From assembly GCA_023386395.1 (NCBI GenBank), contig JAEWJV010000274.1:1-8040 (forward strand): 8,040 nucleotides of DNA. The letters run 5' to 3'. This DNA comes from Bacteroidota bacterium. Its GTDB lineage: Bacteria > Bacteroidota > Bacteroidia > Chitinophagales > Chitinophagaceae. Below are positions 1 through 5,971 of this stretch, piece after piece (the first letter of the stretch is position 1; every line of letters begins with the position of its first letter). A program made the translations under genes and the position numbers. The notes under the pieces were generated by a model. The model was not told the DNA's origin and ran no database searches. It saw nothing but the letters and a program-made list of their open reading frames with translations.

Positions 1-109
1 ACGCAAAGAAATAGAAAAAAGTACAAGCCATTCTTAAATCATTGCCGCTTTTTATTCTGCCCATTAACCGCCAGCAGCGAGGACAGAAATATCATTGGCA
101 TACAAAAGA

Positions 110-1513
110 TTATGGCTGATATTCCACCACCACCTTTGCATTCTTTTGTTTATCGCTCGATACAAATAACTGGTAGCGCTTGCCACCCGTTGTAATAATC
201 ATCAATGCAGTATTAGGTGGAATGGAACCAAGATTATCGGCCACCATCACAAATTCATGCATTGTATTACCAGCATCGGCTTTTACATTAATTGTAACAG
301 GCTTATCGGTTAAACCTTTTTTCCAGGCAATAACCTCATTGTTATGATATACCGTTATCGTATCTCCATCAATATCGCCGTTATCATATAAGTCAATTTT
401 AATATCAGGTTGATTGGTAACAATCGTTCTGATAAGCGGGTTACTCCTTTTTTTAATAACCTCCGGCACGGGTACTTTTATTTCCTGTGGAACAATGGGT
501 GCTTTTGCCGGCGGCTGTGTTCTTACAACTGTATCAGGTTTTGCTACAGGAGGTTTTGCCGGCATTGTATTTTTTGCAATTGCATCCGCCTTTTTAATAC
601 GATTTATTAAATCGTTTACCTGGTTTGTATTCGTTACATCAAGCTGTTCTTTAAAATCAGGCAATTTGTTTTTTAAAGCTGCAATTGTTTTAGGCCCGGC
701 AACGCCATCCGCAGGCACATCCAATGCTGTTTGTAACCGTTTGGCATTTGCTTTTGAAATATCAATTACAGGCGACGGTTTTTTTGTTGTTGCAGAAGAA
801 TTTGCCTTTTTAATGCGGTCAATTAACTTATTGATGGCATCCGTATCATTAAAATCAGGATCATCATTATATCCGGGAAGCCTTTTTCTAAGTGCGGCCA
901 TGGTTTTAGGGCCGGCCTTGCCATCTGCCGGAACGCCCAGCGCTGATTGCAGTTTCTTCGTATTACCTGTTACAACAGTATTTTTAGAAGATGGCCTTGG
1001 CCCGATGCGGTCTTCCGGTGAAGGCGCCGATGGCTTTTTCTTCAACAAAAAATCTTCTTTATGAAAATCTGATTCCTGCACCCTTTCCAGGTAAACGGTG
1101 CCGCTGCCACAATCCGTTTTGCTGTTTACGTTTATACTTGTAAAAGTGCCGCTGAGTATTTCTTTCCCATCCTGCTTTGAATATTCAAGGTTGCACGTCA
1201 TTGCGCAGGCTTCGTTGTTGCCCGCCATTTTAAGCTCAACAAGTTTTAATTCCTTTATAAGGGCACTTTCTGTTTTGGGAAACCATATACCTTCAAACGT
1301 GGCCTTACCATAAAAAACAGTGGTGCGGTAAGAATAAGTTACGCCTTTTATCGAGTTATTATTCAACTGGTCTACCTGCACTTCATATTTATAATATTGC
1401 TGAAAAGGTGGCACGCCGGCATAAAAATTACCACGCCAGATGCCGGTTAAATCCTGGGTGAAAGCCGGGTACAGAAAAAAAGTCAGCAATAACAACAAGA
1501 AAAAGCGCTTCAT
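110..1513 (-). CDS. Secreted modular protein with two peptidoglycan-binding-like repeats
   Basis: The exact function is not recognised; the architecture is clear. Residues 1-20 form a Sec signal peptide (KR, then a leucine/phenylalanine core, cleavage near AFTQ), so the protein is exported. Residues 21-145 open with LTGIWRGNF and look like a beta-rich, lipocalin-like domain with cysteines at 103, 107 and 135. A Pro/Ser/Lys linker follows. Residues 186-239 and 258-311 are two 54-residue repeats of the pattern LQxALxVPADGxAGPKTxAAL, which matches the core of PG_binding_1 folds, each followed by an amphipathic helix ending in RIKKA. A Pro/Lys/Val-rich linker (about 314-358) leads to a C-terminal domain (about 360-467) with an acidic DNGDIDGDT loop and the phrase NLGSIPPNTALMI. 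I recall a similar tail on many Bacteroidota secreted proteins. The ATG start gives a complete signal peptide. Cell-wall or envelope binding is inferred; no catalytic motif is visible. It lies 66 bp downstream of the adenosyltransferase gene on the same strand. Confidence 0.85.
   Translation of the reverse strand: MKRFFLLLLLTFFLYPAFTQDLTGIWRGNFYAGVPPFQQYYKYEVQVDQLNNNSIKGVTYSYRTTVFYGKATFEGIWFPKTESALIKELKLVELKMAGNNEACAMTCNLEYSKQDGKEILSGTFTSINVNSKTDCGSGTVYLERVQESDFHKEDFLLKKKPSAPSPEDRIGPRPSSKNTVVTGNTKKLQSALGVPADGKAGPKTMAALRKRLPGYNDDPDFNDTDAINKLIDRIKKANSSATTKKPSPVIDISKANAKRLQTALDVPADGVAGPKTIAALKNKLPDFKEQLDVTNTNQVNDLINRIKKADAIAKNTMPAKPPVAKPDTVVRTQPPAKAPIVPQEIKVPVPEVIKKRSNPLIRTIVTNQPDIKIDLYDNGDIDGDTITVYHNNEVIAWKKGLTDKPVTINVKADAGNTMHEFVMVADNLGSIPPNTALMIITTGGKRYQLFVSSDKQKNAKVVVEYQP
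581..742 (-). repeat. Second copy of internal 54-residue PG-binding-like repeat
   Basis: This encodes residues 258-311 of the secreted modular protein and is the partner of the copy at 797-958. The DG..G..T..AL core is kept intact. The stretch after the LP turn differs most (KEQLDVTNTNQ against NDDPDFNDTDA), while the final helix is again conserved. Both copies therefore look under selection rather than decaying. Confidence 0.85.
797..958 (-). repeat. First copy of internal 54-residue PG-binding-like repeat
   Basis: This encodes residues 186-239 of the secreted modular protein. The copy aligns without gaps to the second copy at 581-742, with about 30 of 54 residues identical by hand count. 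Identity is strongest over the LQxAL, VPADG and AGPKT elements and the closing RIKKA helix. The two copies start 72 codons apart, which points to a tandem domain duplication including the linker. Confidence 0.85.
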
Positions 1514-1537
1514 GTTACAAATCTAATTTTCAGCATT

Positions 1538-1586
1538 AAAAGGAAGCGTTAAGGTTTGGCTTATTTATATGAGCTGCAGTTAACGC
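1538..1586 (-). terminator. Possible weak terminator after the adenosyltransferase gene
   Basis: A perfect 7-bp inverted repeat, GCGTTAA (1546-1552) and TTAACGC (1580-1586), includes the stop codon of the minus-strand adenosyltransferase gene. Read on the minus strand, the stem is followed by TTCCTTTT. The 27-nt loop is long and the stem is short, so this could be a weak terminator, an RNA structure in the intergenic leader of the next gene, or chance. Confidence 0.3.
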
Positions 1587-2137
1587 GGTTTCCATATAAT
1601 TTCGGCTACATGCAATTCCTGTGCAGTAAAGCGGGCAAGCACGAAAAGGTAATCACTCAGCCGGTTAAGGTACTTTAATATAAGTGGTTCGATAAACAAT
1701 TCATGCTGCTGCATATTTACGCATAAACGCTCTGTGCGTCTGCAGACACAACGTGCAATATGTGTTGCAGAAACAGCTACATGTCCGCCCGGCAAGATAA
1801 AATTTTTCATGACAGGCAATCGCTCATTCATCTTATCTATTTCGTTTTCAAGTATGGTAATATCATCTTCGCGCAAATCAGGAATATGCATGCCGGTTTC
1901 TTTTTCAGGATCGCAGGCAAGCGATGAACCAATTACAAACAACCGGTCCTGCACCTGTTTTAAAACACCACGCTGATGCTCGTCAGGCGTATAATCTCTT
2001 ACAAGTCCAATATGTGAATTTAATTCATCAACAGTGCCATAGGTTTCGATACGAATATCATTCTTAAATATTTTCGTTCCGCCAATAAGAACGGTTTTCC
2101 CCTTATCTCCCGTTTTTGTATAAATCTTTGTTGACAT
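1580..2137 (-). CDS. pduO: Cob(I)alamin adenosyltransferase, PduO type
   Basis: This cytosolic enzyme transfers the 5'-deoxyadenosyl group of ATP to cob(I)alamin to give adenosylcobalamin, the last step of coenzyme B12 assimilation. Visible family motifs are the N-terminal ATP-binding segment KIYTKTGDKGKT (residues 4-15) followed by a GG pair, YGTVDELNSHIG (33-44), FILPGG (113-118), the arginine-rich RCVCRRTER (129-137) that contains the conserved RxxxRRxE pattern, and YLNRLSDYLFVLAR (156-169). At 185 residues it has the normal length of a single-domain PduO adenosyltransferase, and all motifs are intact. The ATG start sits directly before the conserved N-terminal motif. No signal peptide is seen. 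The terminator at 2195-2228 separates it from the upstream lipoprotein gene, so it probably has its own promoter within 2138-2194. No B12-dependent enzyme is visible in the window. Confidence 0.95.
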   Translation of the reverse strand: MSTKIYTKTGDKGKTVLIGGTKIFKNDIRIETYGTVDELNSHIGLVRDYTPDEHQRGVLKQVQDRLFVIGSSLACDPEKETGMHIPDLREDDITILENEIDKMNERLPVMKNFILPGGHVAVSATHIARCVCRRTERLCVNMQQHELFIEPLILKYLNRLSDYLFVLARFTAQELHVAEIIWKPR

Positions 2138-2194
2138 TGGGTAAAGTTAAGCACAAACACATCATTTATATGGCCTTAAACTTCAAAGCAATTG

Positions 2195-2228
2195 TATAAA
2201 AAAATGGCTTGTGTTTATCAAGCCATTT
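2195..2228 (-). terminator. Intrinsic terminator of the peptidase-lipoprotein unit
   Basis: A perfect 10-bp stem is formed by AAATGGCTTG (2202-2211) and CAAGCCATTT (2219-2228) with a 7-nt loop. On the minus strand the stem runs straight into a T-run (TTTTTTTATAC, counting the stem's last three Ts), the classical layout of a rho-independent terminator. It lies 25 bp past the stop codon of the minus-strand lipoprotein gene and before the adenosyltransferase gene, so it ends leftward transcription. The plus strand shows no T-tract, so it is one-directional. Confidence 0.85.
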
Positions 2229-2253
2229 CGAATATATATGAAGTGTAATTGAA

Positions 2254-2412
2254 TTAATTATTATGTATCTCAACTTTTGGCGGTGGTGGCGGCGGTTCAC
2301 CGGGAGCCGGATGTTTGGAAACTTTTACAGTGGCGGAACAGGAACAAAGCATTATTGCCGCTATCACTAATGCACTTACAGGCTTTAATATTTTTCCTGA
2401 AATATTTTTCAT
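2254..2412 (-). CDS. Tiny proline-rich lipoprotein
   Basis: This is a 52-residue predicted lipoprotein of unknown function. Starting at the ATG at 2412, residues 1-25 give a lysine-bearing n-region, a hydrophobic stretch (PVSALVIAAIML) and the lipobox LCSC with Cys25 as the likely lipidated residue. Cys23 is a poorer candidate because leucine precedes it. The mature chain would be only 28 residues: CSATVKVSKH, then PAPGE, a run of six prolines, and KVEIHNN. It could bridge or anchor in the envelope, but nothing shows an activity. An in-frame ATG at 2466 would add 18 residues ahead of the signal peptide and was rejected because it spoils the n-region. It lies 75 bp downstream of the exported peptidase gene on the same strand and just before a strong terminator, so the two are probably cotranscribed. 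A hexaproline run usually depends on EF-P for translation. Confidence 0.65.
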   Translation of the reverse strand: MKNISGKILKPVSALVIAAIMLCSCSATVKVSKHPAPGEPPPPPPKVEIHNN

Positions 2413-2487
2413 AGTAAAAGAATTTATAAATATACTATTTGATAAAACCATGCCATAAATTATCATGAAACAAAAAATGTTTAAACA

Positions 2488-3510
2488 CTATTTATAGAAT
2501 TCCACTTTCGTTTCACCGTCTGACTTTATAAAGCCGCGATACATGCCTTCCGTATCAAAACTCATTACAATATTCCCATCTTTATCCACGCCGATTAAGC
2601 CACCATCGCCGCCAAGTGCAGGCAGCTTTTTCATGATCATTTCATTGGTTGCATCTTTTAAACTTTGATGTGCAAATTCCATCCTGTCGCTTATGGTTTT
2701 GGCCATCACCAAACGAATATAAAACTCACCCCAGCCTGTGCAGCTTATGGCGCAGGTATTATTATCAGCATAGGTCCCTGCACCTATTATGGGTGAATCA
2801 CCAATTCTTCCATAGCGTTTGTTTGTCATGCCGCCGGTGCTGGTGGCTGCAGCAAGATTACCATGCATATCCAAAGCAACGGCGCCAACGGTCCCATATT
2901 TATAGTCATGGTTATCCGGTTGTTTTAACAAAGCATTCGAAGAATCTTTATGCAAGGTTTTAAGCGAGTCTTGTTTTTTTGCATTCATTAAACCACTCCA
3001 GCGGGCTGTTGTAAAAAAATAAGAAGGATTCACAATCATGCAACCGTTGGCTGCCGCAAATGCTTCCGCACCTTTGCCTGCCATCAGCACATGCTCACTT
3101 TTATCCATCACCGCACGTGCAGCAGTGATGGGATTTTTAATATTCGTAACACCTGCAACCGCACCGGCTTTCAGCGTTTTCCCATCCATAATGGAAGCAT
3201 CAAGTTCATTATTTCCTGTATTGGTAAATACAGCGCCTTTGCCTGCGTTGAACAAAGAATCATCTTCCAAAACTTTTATAGCAGCCTCAACAGCATCCAG
3301 GGCTGTACCGCCATTTTTGAGGATTATATTACCGGCATTTAATGCATGCTGCAAGCCTTGTTTATATAAGGCTTCTTTTTCCGGCGTCATTAAAGACTTA
3401 AGAATTGTACCGGCGCCTCCATGTATTACCAATACATATTTTTTACCAGGCTGGGCTGTTAATGATGATATGAATACAAATGTTACCAGCAAAAAGATTA
3501 TTGTTTTCAT
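2488..3510 (-). CDS. Exported isoaspartyl peptidase / plant-type L-asparaginase
   Basis: This is an Ntn-hydrolase of the asparaginase-2 (T2) family, which removes L-isoaspartyl residues from the N-terminus of damaged peptides and also hydrolyses L-asparagine. The precursor of such enzymes cleaves itself into alpha and beta subunits. Residues 1-19 are a signal peptide ending LTA before Gln20, so the enzyme is probably periplasmic. Then come HGGAG (30-34), NAGKGAVFTNTGNNELDASIMDG (88-110), and the autocleavage site YGTVGAVALD with the nucleophile Thr207. Substrate-pocket residues follow in TSTGG (223-227), GRIGDSPIIGAGTYAD (234-249, with Arg235 and Asp238) and TGWGE (258-262). The presumed alpha-subunit tail, residues 171-206, is lysine- and serine-rich. 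The GTVGAVALD form favours an IaaA-type enzyme over a glycosylasparaginase. At 340 residues the length is normal for the family plus a leader. The next gene downstream on the same strand is the tiny lipoprotein. Confidence 0.93.
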   Translation of the reverse strand: MKTIIFLLVTFVFISSLTAQPGKKYVLVIHGGAGTILKSLMTPEKEALYKQGLQHALNAGNIILKNGGTALDAVEAAIKVLEDDSLFNAGKGAVFTNTGNNELDASIMDGKTLKAGAVAGVTNIKNPITAARAVMDKSEHVLMAGKGAEAFAAANGCMIVNPSYFFTTARWSGLMNAKKQDSLKTLHKDSSNALLKQPDNHDYKYGTVGAVALDMHGNLAAATSTGGMTNKRYGRIGDSPIIGAGTYADNNTCAISCTGWGEFYIRLVMAKTISDRMEFAHQSLKDATNEMIMKKLPALGGDGGLIGVDKDGNIVMSFDTEGMYRGFIKSDGETKVEFYK

Positions 3511-3701
3511 GCAGGCAAATTACTGCTTCATCTTTATTTTGACATTTAATAAGAATAATGTTTGACTATTGAATTGCTTTAAAAAAGGCTCATTAAAACG
3601 AAGGAGAATTAACGGTATCCAGCTTTAACAATGCAACAGTTCGCTATTATTATTTTGTTTTGCAGAAAAATATTTCAACTTCATATTAAATCAACATTGT
3701 T

Positions 3702-4907
3702 TTGCGAGATATATTTTTTAAACATATTGCCCAAACATCGCCTGCGCCTATCGGGCTTGAAATTGTAAAGGCTGAAGGCATTTATCAATACGATGTAAGC
3801 GGGAAAAAATACATGGATATTATTTCAGGTTTTAATGTAGCCAACGTCGGGCATTCAAACCCTAAAGTAATTGAGGCGGTTAAAAAGCAGGTGGATGATT
3901 ATATGCACCTGATTGTTTATGGCGAGTTTATAGAAACGCCGCAAACGGCTTATGCCAAATTGCTGACAGAACATCTTCCTACAGCATTAGATTGCATTTA
4001 TTTTACCAACAGCGGCGCAGAAGCAACAGAAGGCGCTTTAAAACTGGTAAAACGTGCAACAGGCCGCACCAATATTATAGCATTTAATAAAAGTTATCAT
4101 GGCAGCACACAAGGCGCATTAAGCGTTATGGGCGATGAATATTACCGCAACGCCTTCCGGCCTTTACTGCCCGGCATTTTGCATGTTGATTATAACACCG
4201 ACGAAGTTTTTGATCTGATAAATGAAGCAACAGCCTGCGTAATTCTCGAAACGGTGCAGGCAGAAAGCGGCATTACCGTGCCATCAAAAACATGGATGCA
4301 GCAACTGCGGAAAAAATGTACAGAACAAGGAGCTTTATTAATCCTTGATGAAATACAGGCAGGCTTTGGCAGAACGGGAAGTTTGTGGGCATTTGAACAA
4401 TTTGATATAGTGCCCGACATTTTATTATTAGGCAAGGCTTTGGGTGGCGGCATGCCATTAGGCGCTTTTATAGCTAATAAAAATGTAATGCAAACTTTGA
4501 GTTTTAATCCCGTGCTTGGGCACATCACAACGTTTGGCGGGCATCCTGTAAGCTGTGCTGCAGGTAAAGCTGCGTTTGAAGTTTTATTGGAAGGAAATTA
4601 TATTAATAGTGTAAAACAGAAAGAAACATTTTTAATTGAACAGTTACATCATTCCTCAATAGAAAAAATAAATCATTTTGGTTTGTGGGCTTCCCTGCAG
4701 TTTAAAACAATGGAAACTGCTCAAAATATTATTCATGCCTGCGTGGATAACGGTTTAATTACAGACTGGTTTGTTTTCGCACCTGACAAATTACGCATAG
4801 CTCCGCCATTGATAATTGAAGAAGATGAGATTAAGAAAGCCTGCAGCATTATTATAGATATAATCAATAAGATTAAAAATAAGTATCAATTCAATTTTCT
4901 TAAATAA
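3702..4907 (+). CDS. Class-III PLP-dependent aminotransferase, non-ATG start
   Basis: This belongs to the fold-type I, class-III aminotransferases (acetylornithine, ornithine, 4-aminobutyrate and related amine transaminases). Key elements are TNSGAEATEGALKL (102-115) for cofactor phosphate binding, SYHG (131-134) for stacking on the pyridoxal ring, ETVQAESG (183-190), the pyridine-nitrogen aspartate in LDEIQAGFGRTG (215-226, Asp216), LLLGKALGGGMPLG (241-254) with Lys245 as the Schiff-base lysine, and TTFGGHP (276-282). All are intact, so it should be active. The substrate cannot be read from sequence; ornithine or an omega-amino acid are possible. The start is unusual: an in-frame TAA stands at 3687-3689 and the codons after it are ATC AAC ATT GTT TTG, so no ATG is available until deep inside the fold. 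TTG at 3702 or ATT at 3696 are the candidates. No Shine-Dalgarno sequence is seen. The 3' end overlaps the converging methyltransferase gene by 22 bp. Confidence 0.92.
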   Translation: MRDIFFKHIAQTSPAPIGLEIVKAEGIYQYDVSGKKYMDIISGFNVANVGHSNPKVIEAVKKQVDDYMHLIVYGEFIETPQTAYAKLLTEHLPTALDCIYFTNSGAEATEGALKLVKRATGRTNIIAFNKSYHGSTQGALSVMGDEYYRNAFRPLLPGILHVDYNTDEVFDLINEATACVILETVQAESGITVPSKTWMQQLRKKCTEQGALLILDEIQAGFGRTGSLWAFEQFDIVPDILLLGKALGGGMPLGAFIANKNVMQTLSFNPVLGHITTFGGHPVSCAAGKAAFEVLLEGNYINSVKQKETFLIEQLHHSSIEKINHFGLWASLQFKTMETAQNIIHACVDNGLITDWFVFAPDKLRIAPPLIIEEDEIKKACSIIIDIINKIKNKYQFNFLK

Positions 4908-5845
4908 AAAACTGCCTGGTCACCATCTTTCTGCGCATTAAGCACGGCAGATCTTTTATTAAAATCATCTATCTCATCACTTGTAAACAATTCTGTTTTG
5001 TCAGTCAAAGGAATATCGCGTAAATATTTTTCACTTCCGGCAAACTGCAGGTAAAATGAATCGTATATAATGTCTTCTATTTCAAAACCGGCCTGCCTGC
5101 TGAGCAATTTAATACTGGCGGGGGTATGTAAAAAAAAGTGCCTGGGAGCGTCTAACTGTACCCAGTTATTCCGGTACGTACGCCATGCAAAACAATCGGC
5201 TACGGGTATCCTTATAATTAACAGTGCGCCAGGTGCCAGTAAACGGTATAGGTTTTCCAGTACTTTCAGCGGTTCTGCCATATGTTCAAATGCATGATGC
5301 AGCATAATAACATCATAAGTGCCGCTTAATTCCTCTATATGCTTTTTATGAATCGTTATTCCACATTCATAAGTAATTGGCCTGGCTATAAAAGGGTCTG
5401 TCCCGGCCAGGTTACGAAAACCATCATTATACATTCTTAATAACAATTCACCGGATCCACAACCGATATCTAAAATACGGGAAGTGCTTTTAAACTTTTT
5501 TTGTTGTATCCATGGATAATAGGCACTGTATTTTGCTTTTAAGAAGCGGCTTACTAAACTTTTCTCTTCAAGATAATTATCAAGCAGCCTTGCTTTTACA
5601 TTTCTTTTTAAAGTTTTAAAAAAGGTTTTTTTAATGATTTCGTTCTCAGAATTACCATTATAGCTATAATAGTTTTCGGAATAATATTTATCAAGATTTT
5701 CTGAAATTTCAATTAACTGGTTGCATTTGCATTCCCCGCATTCCATATATAAAAATGGCTCACGCAAACCAAACATCATTTCTTTTACTTCAAAAAGCGA
5801 ATTGTCTGATGCATTATTACAAATTTTGCAGGCAGTTTCGGTCAT
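4886..5845 (-). CDS. SAM-dependent methyltransferase with N-terminal CxxC/CxxC knuckle
   Basis: This is a class-I (Rossmann-fold) methyltransferase of the Methyltransf_23-like type. Residues 6-9 (CKIC) and 36-39 (CGEC) form two CxxC pairs 26 residues apart, a probable zinc-binding knuckle. Residues about 45-120 are lysine- and tyrosine-rich and less conserved-looking. The SAM site is ILDIGCGSGE (124-133), with an acidic residue at the end of beta-2 in GTDPF (Asp150). Then come YDVIMLHHAFEHM (167-179), LLAPGALLIIRIP (192-204) and DAPRHFFLHT (222-231). The last motif is, to my knowledge, common in methyltransferases of polysaccharide and sugar-modification clusters, but no glycan genes lie nearby, so the substrate is unknown. 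It has no signal peptide and is cytosolic. The ATG at 5845 directly precedes the first CxxC pair. It is divergent from the PfkB kinase gene (126 bp between starts) and convergent, overlapping by 22 bp, with the aminotransferase gene. Confidence 0.88.
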   Translation of the reverse strand: MTETACKICNNASDNSLFEVKEMMFGLREPFLYMECGECKCNQLIEISENLDKYYSENYYSYNGNSENEIIKKTFFKTLKRNVKARLLDNYLEEKSLVSRFLKAKYSAYYPWIQQKKFKSTSRILDIGCGSGELLLRMYNDGFRNLAGTDPFIARPITYECGITIHKKHIEELSGTYDVIMLHHAFEHMAEPLKVLENLYRLLAPGALLIIRIPVADCFAWRTYRNNWVQLDAPRHFFLHTPASIKLLSRQAGFEIEDIIYDSFYLQFAGSEKYLRDIPLTDKTELFTSDEIDDFNKRSAVLNAQKDGDQAVFYLRKLN

Positions 5846-5944
5846 TATATATTAAATATAGAGAGAGGAATTCGAAAAAAATATTTTTTATTAGCAATCG
5901 CGCCTCATTTCCTTTTAATCGTTTTTTATTCTGCGGTATTGCTT

Positions 5945-5952
5945 TAGGTTTG
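5945..5952 (+). promoter_or_regulatory. Candidate Bacteroidota -7 box upstream of the PfkB kinase
   Basis: TAGGTTTG matches the TAnnTTTG -7 consensus described for the main sigma factor of Bacteroidota. It ends 19 bp before the kinase ATG, a sensible distance for a short leader. A matching -33 TTG element at the usual spacing is not evident; the region around 5921-5930 is only T-rich. An 8-bp match in a T-rich region can arise by chance. Confidence 0.35.
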
Positions 5953-5961
5953 CGCCAAACC
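5947..5961. repeat. 15-bp perfect inverted repeat before the PfkB kinase gene
   Basis: GGTTTG (5947-5952), spacer CGC, and CAAACC (5956-5961) form a perfect inverted repeat that overlaps the candidate -7 box. It ends 10 bp upstream of the ATG and is followed on the plus strand by a run of eight A residues. It could be an operator covering the promoter or transcription start, or a small hairpin in the leader. There is no T-run downstream on either strand, so it is not a standard terminator. Confidence 0.4.
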
Positions 5962-5971
5962 AAAAAAAATA

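Noticed and set aside
1..109. Possible start of another minus-strand gene (ATG at 31 reading MACTFFYFFA off the left edge), and short frames nearby
   Set aside because: Only ten codons are visible before the edge and nothing identifies a protein. No hairpin or RNA gene is evident in this stretch either.
414..1064. Long plus-strand open frame opposite the repeat-bearing secreted protein
   Set aside because: It lies fully inside a gene with a signal peptide, conserved repeats and domain structure. Its translation only mirrors that composition and has no family motif.
1518..1525. TAGATTTG on the minus strand just upstream of the secreted-protein gene, a match to the Bacteroidota -7 consensus
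   Set aside because: It ends only 4 bases before the ATG, leaving almost no leader, and no TTG element is seen at the -33 spacing.
2413..2466. Upstream in-frame ATG extending the small lipoprotein by 18 residues
   Set aside because: The added segment (MIIYGMVLSNSIFINSFT) would bury the lysine-bearing n-region and make an atypical lipoprotein signal. ATG 2412 gives a standard one.
3038..3565. Plus-strand open frame of 175 codons opposite the isoaspartyl peptidase
   Set aside because: It is antisense to a gene with all catalytic motifs intact. The hydrophobic, Ala/Pro-rich translation is a shadow of the Gly/Ala-rich enzyme.
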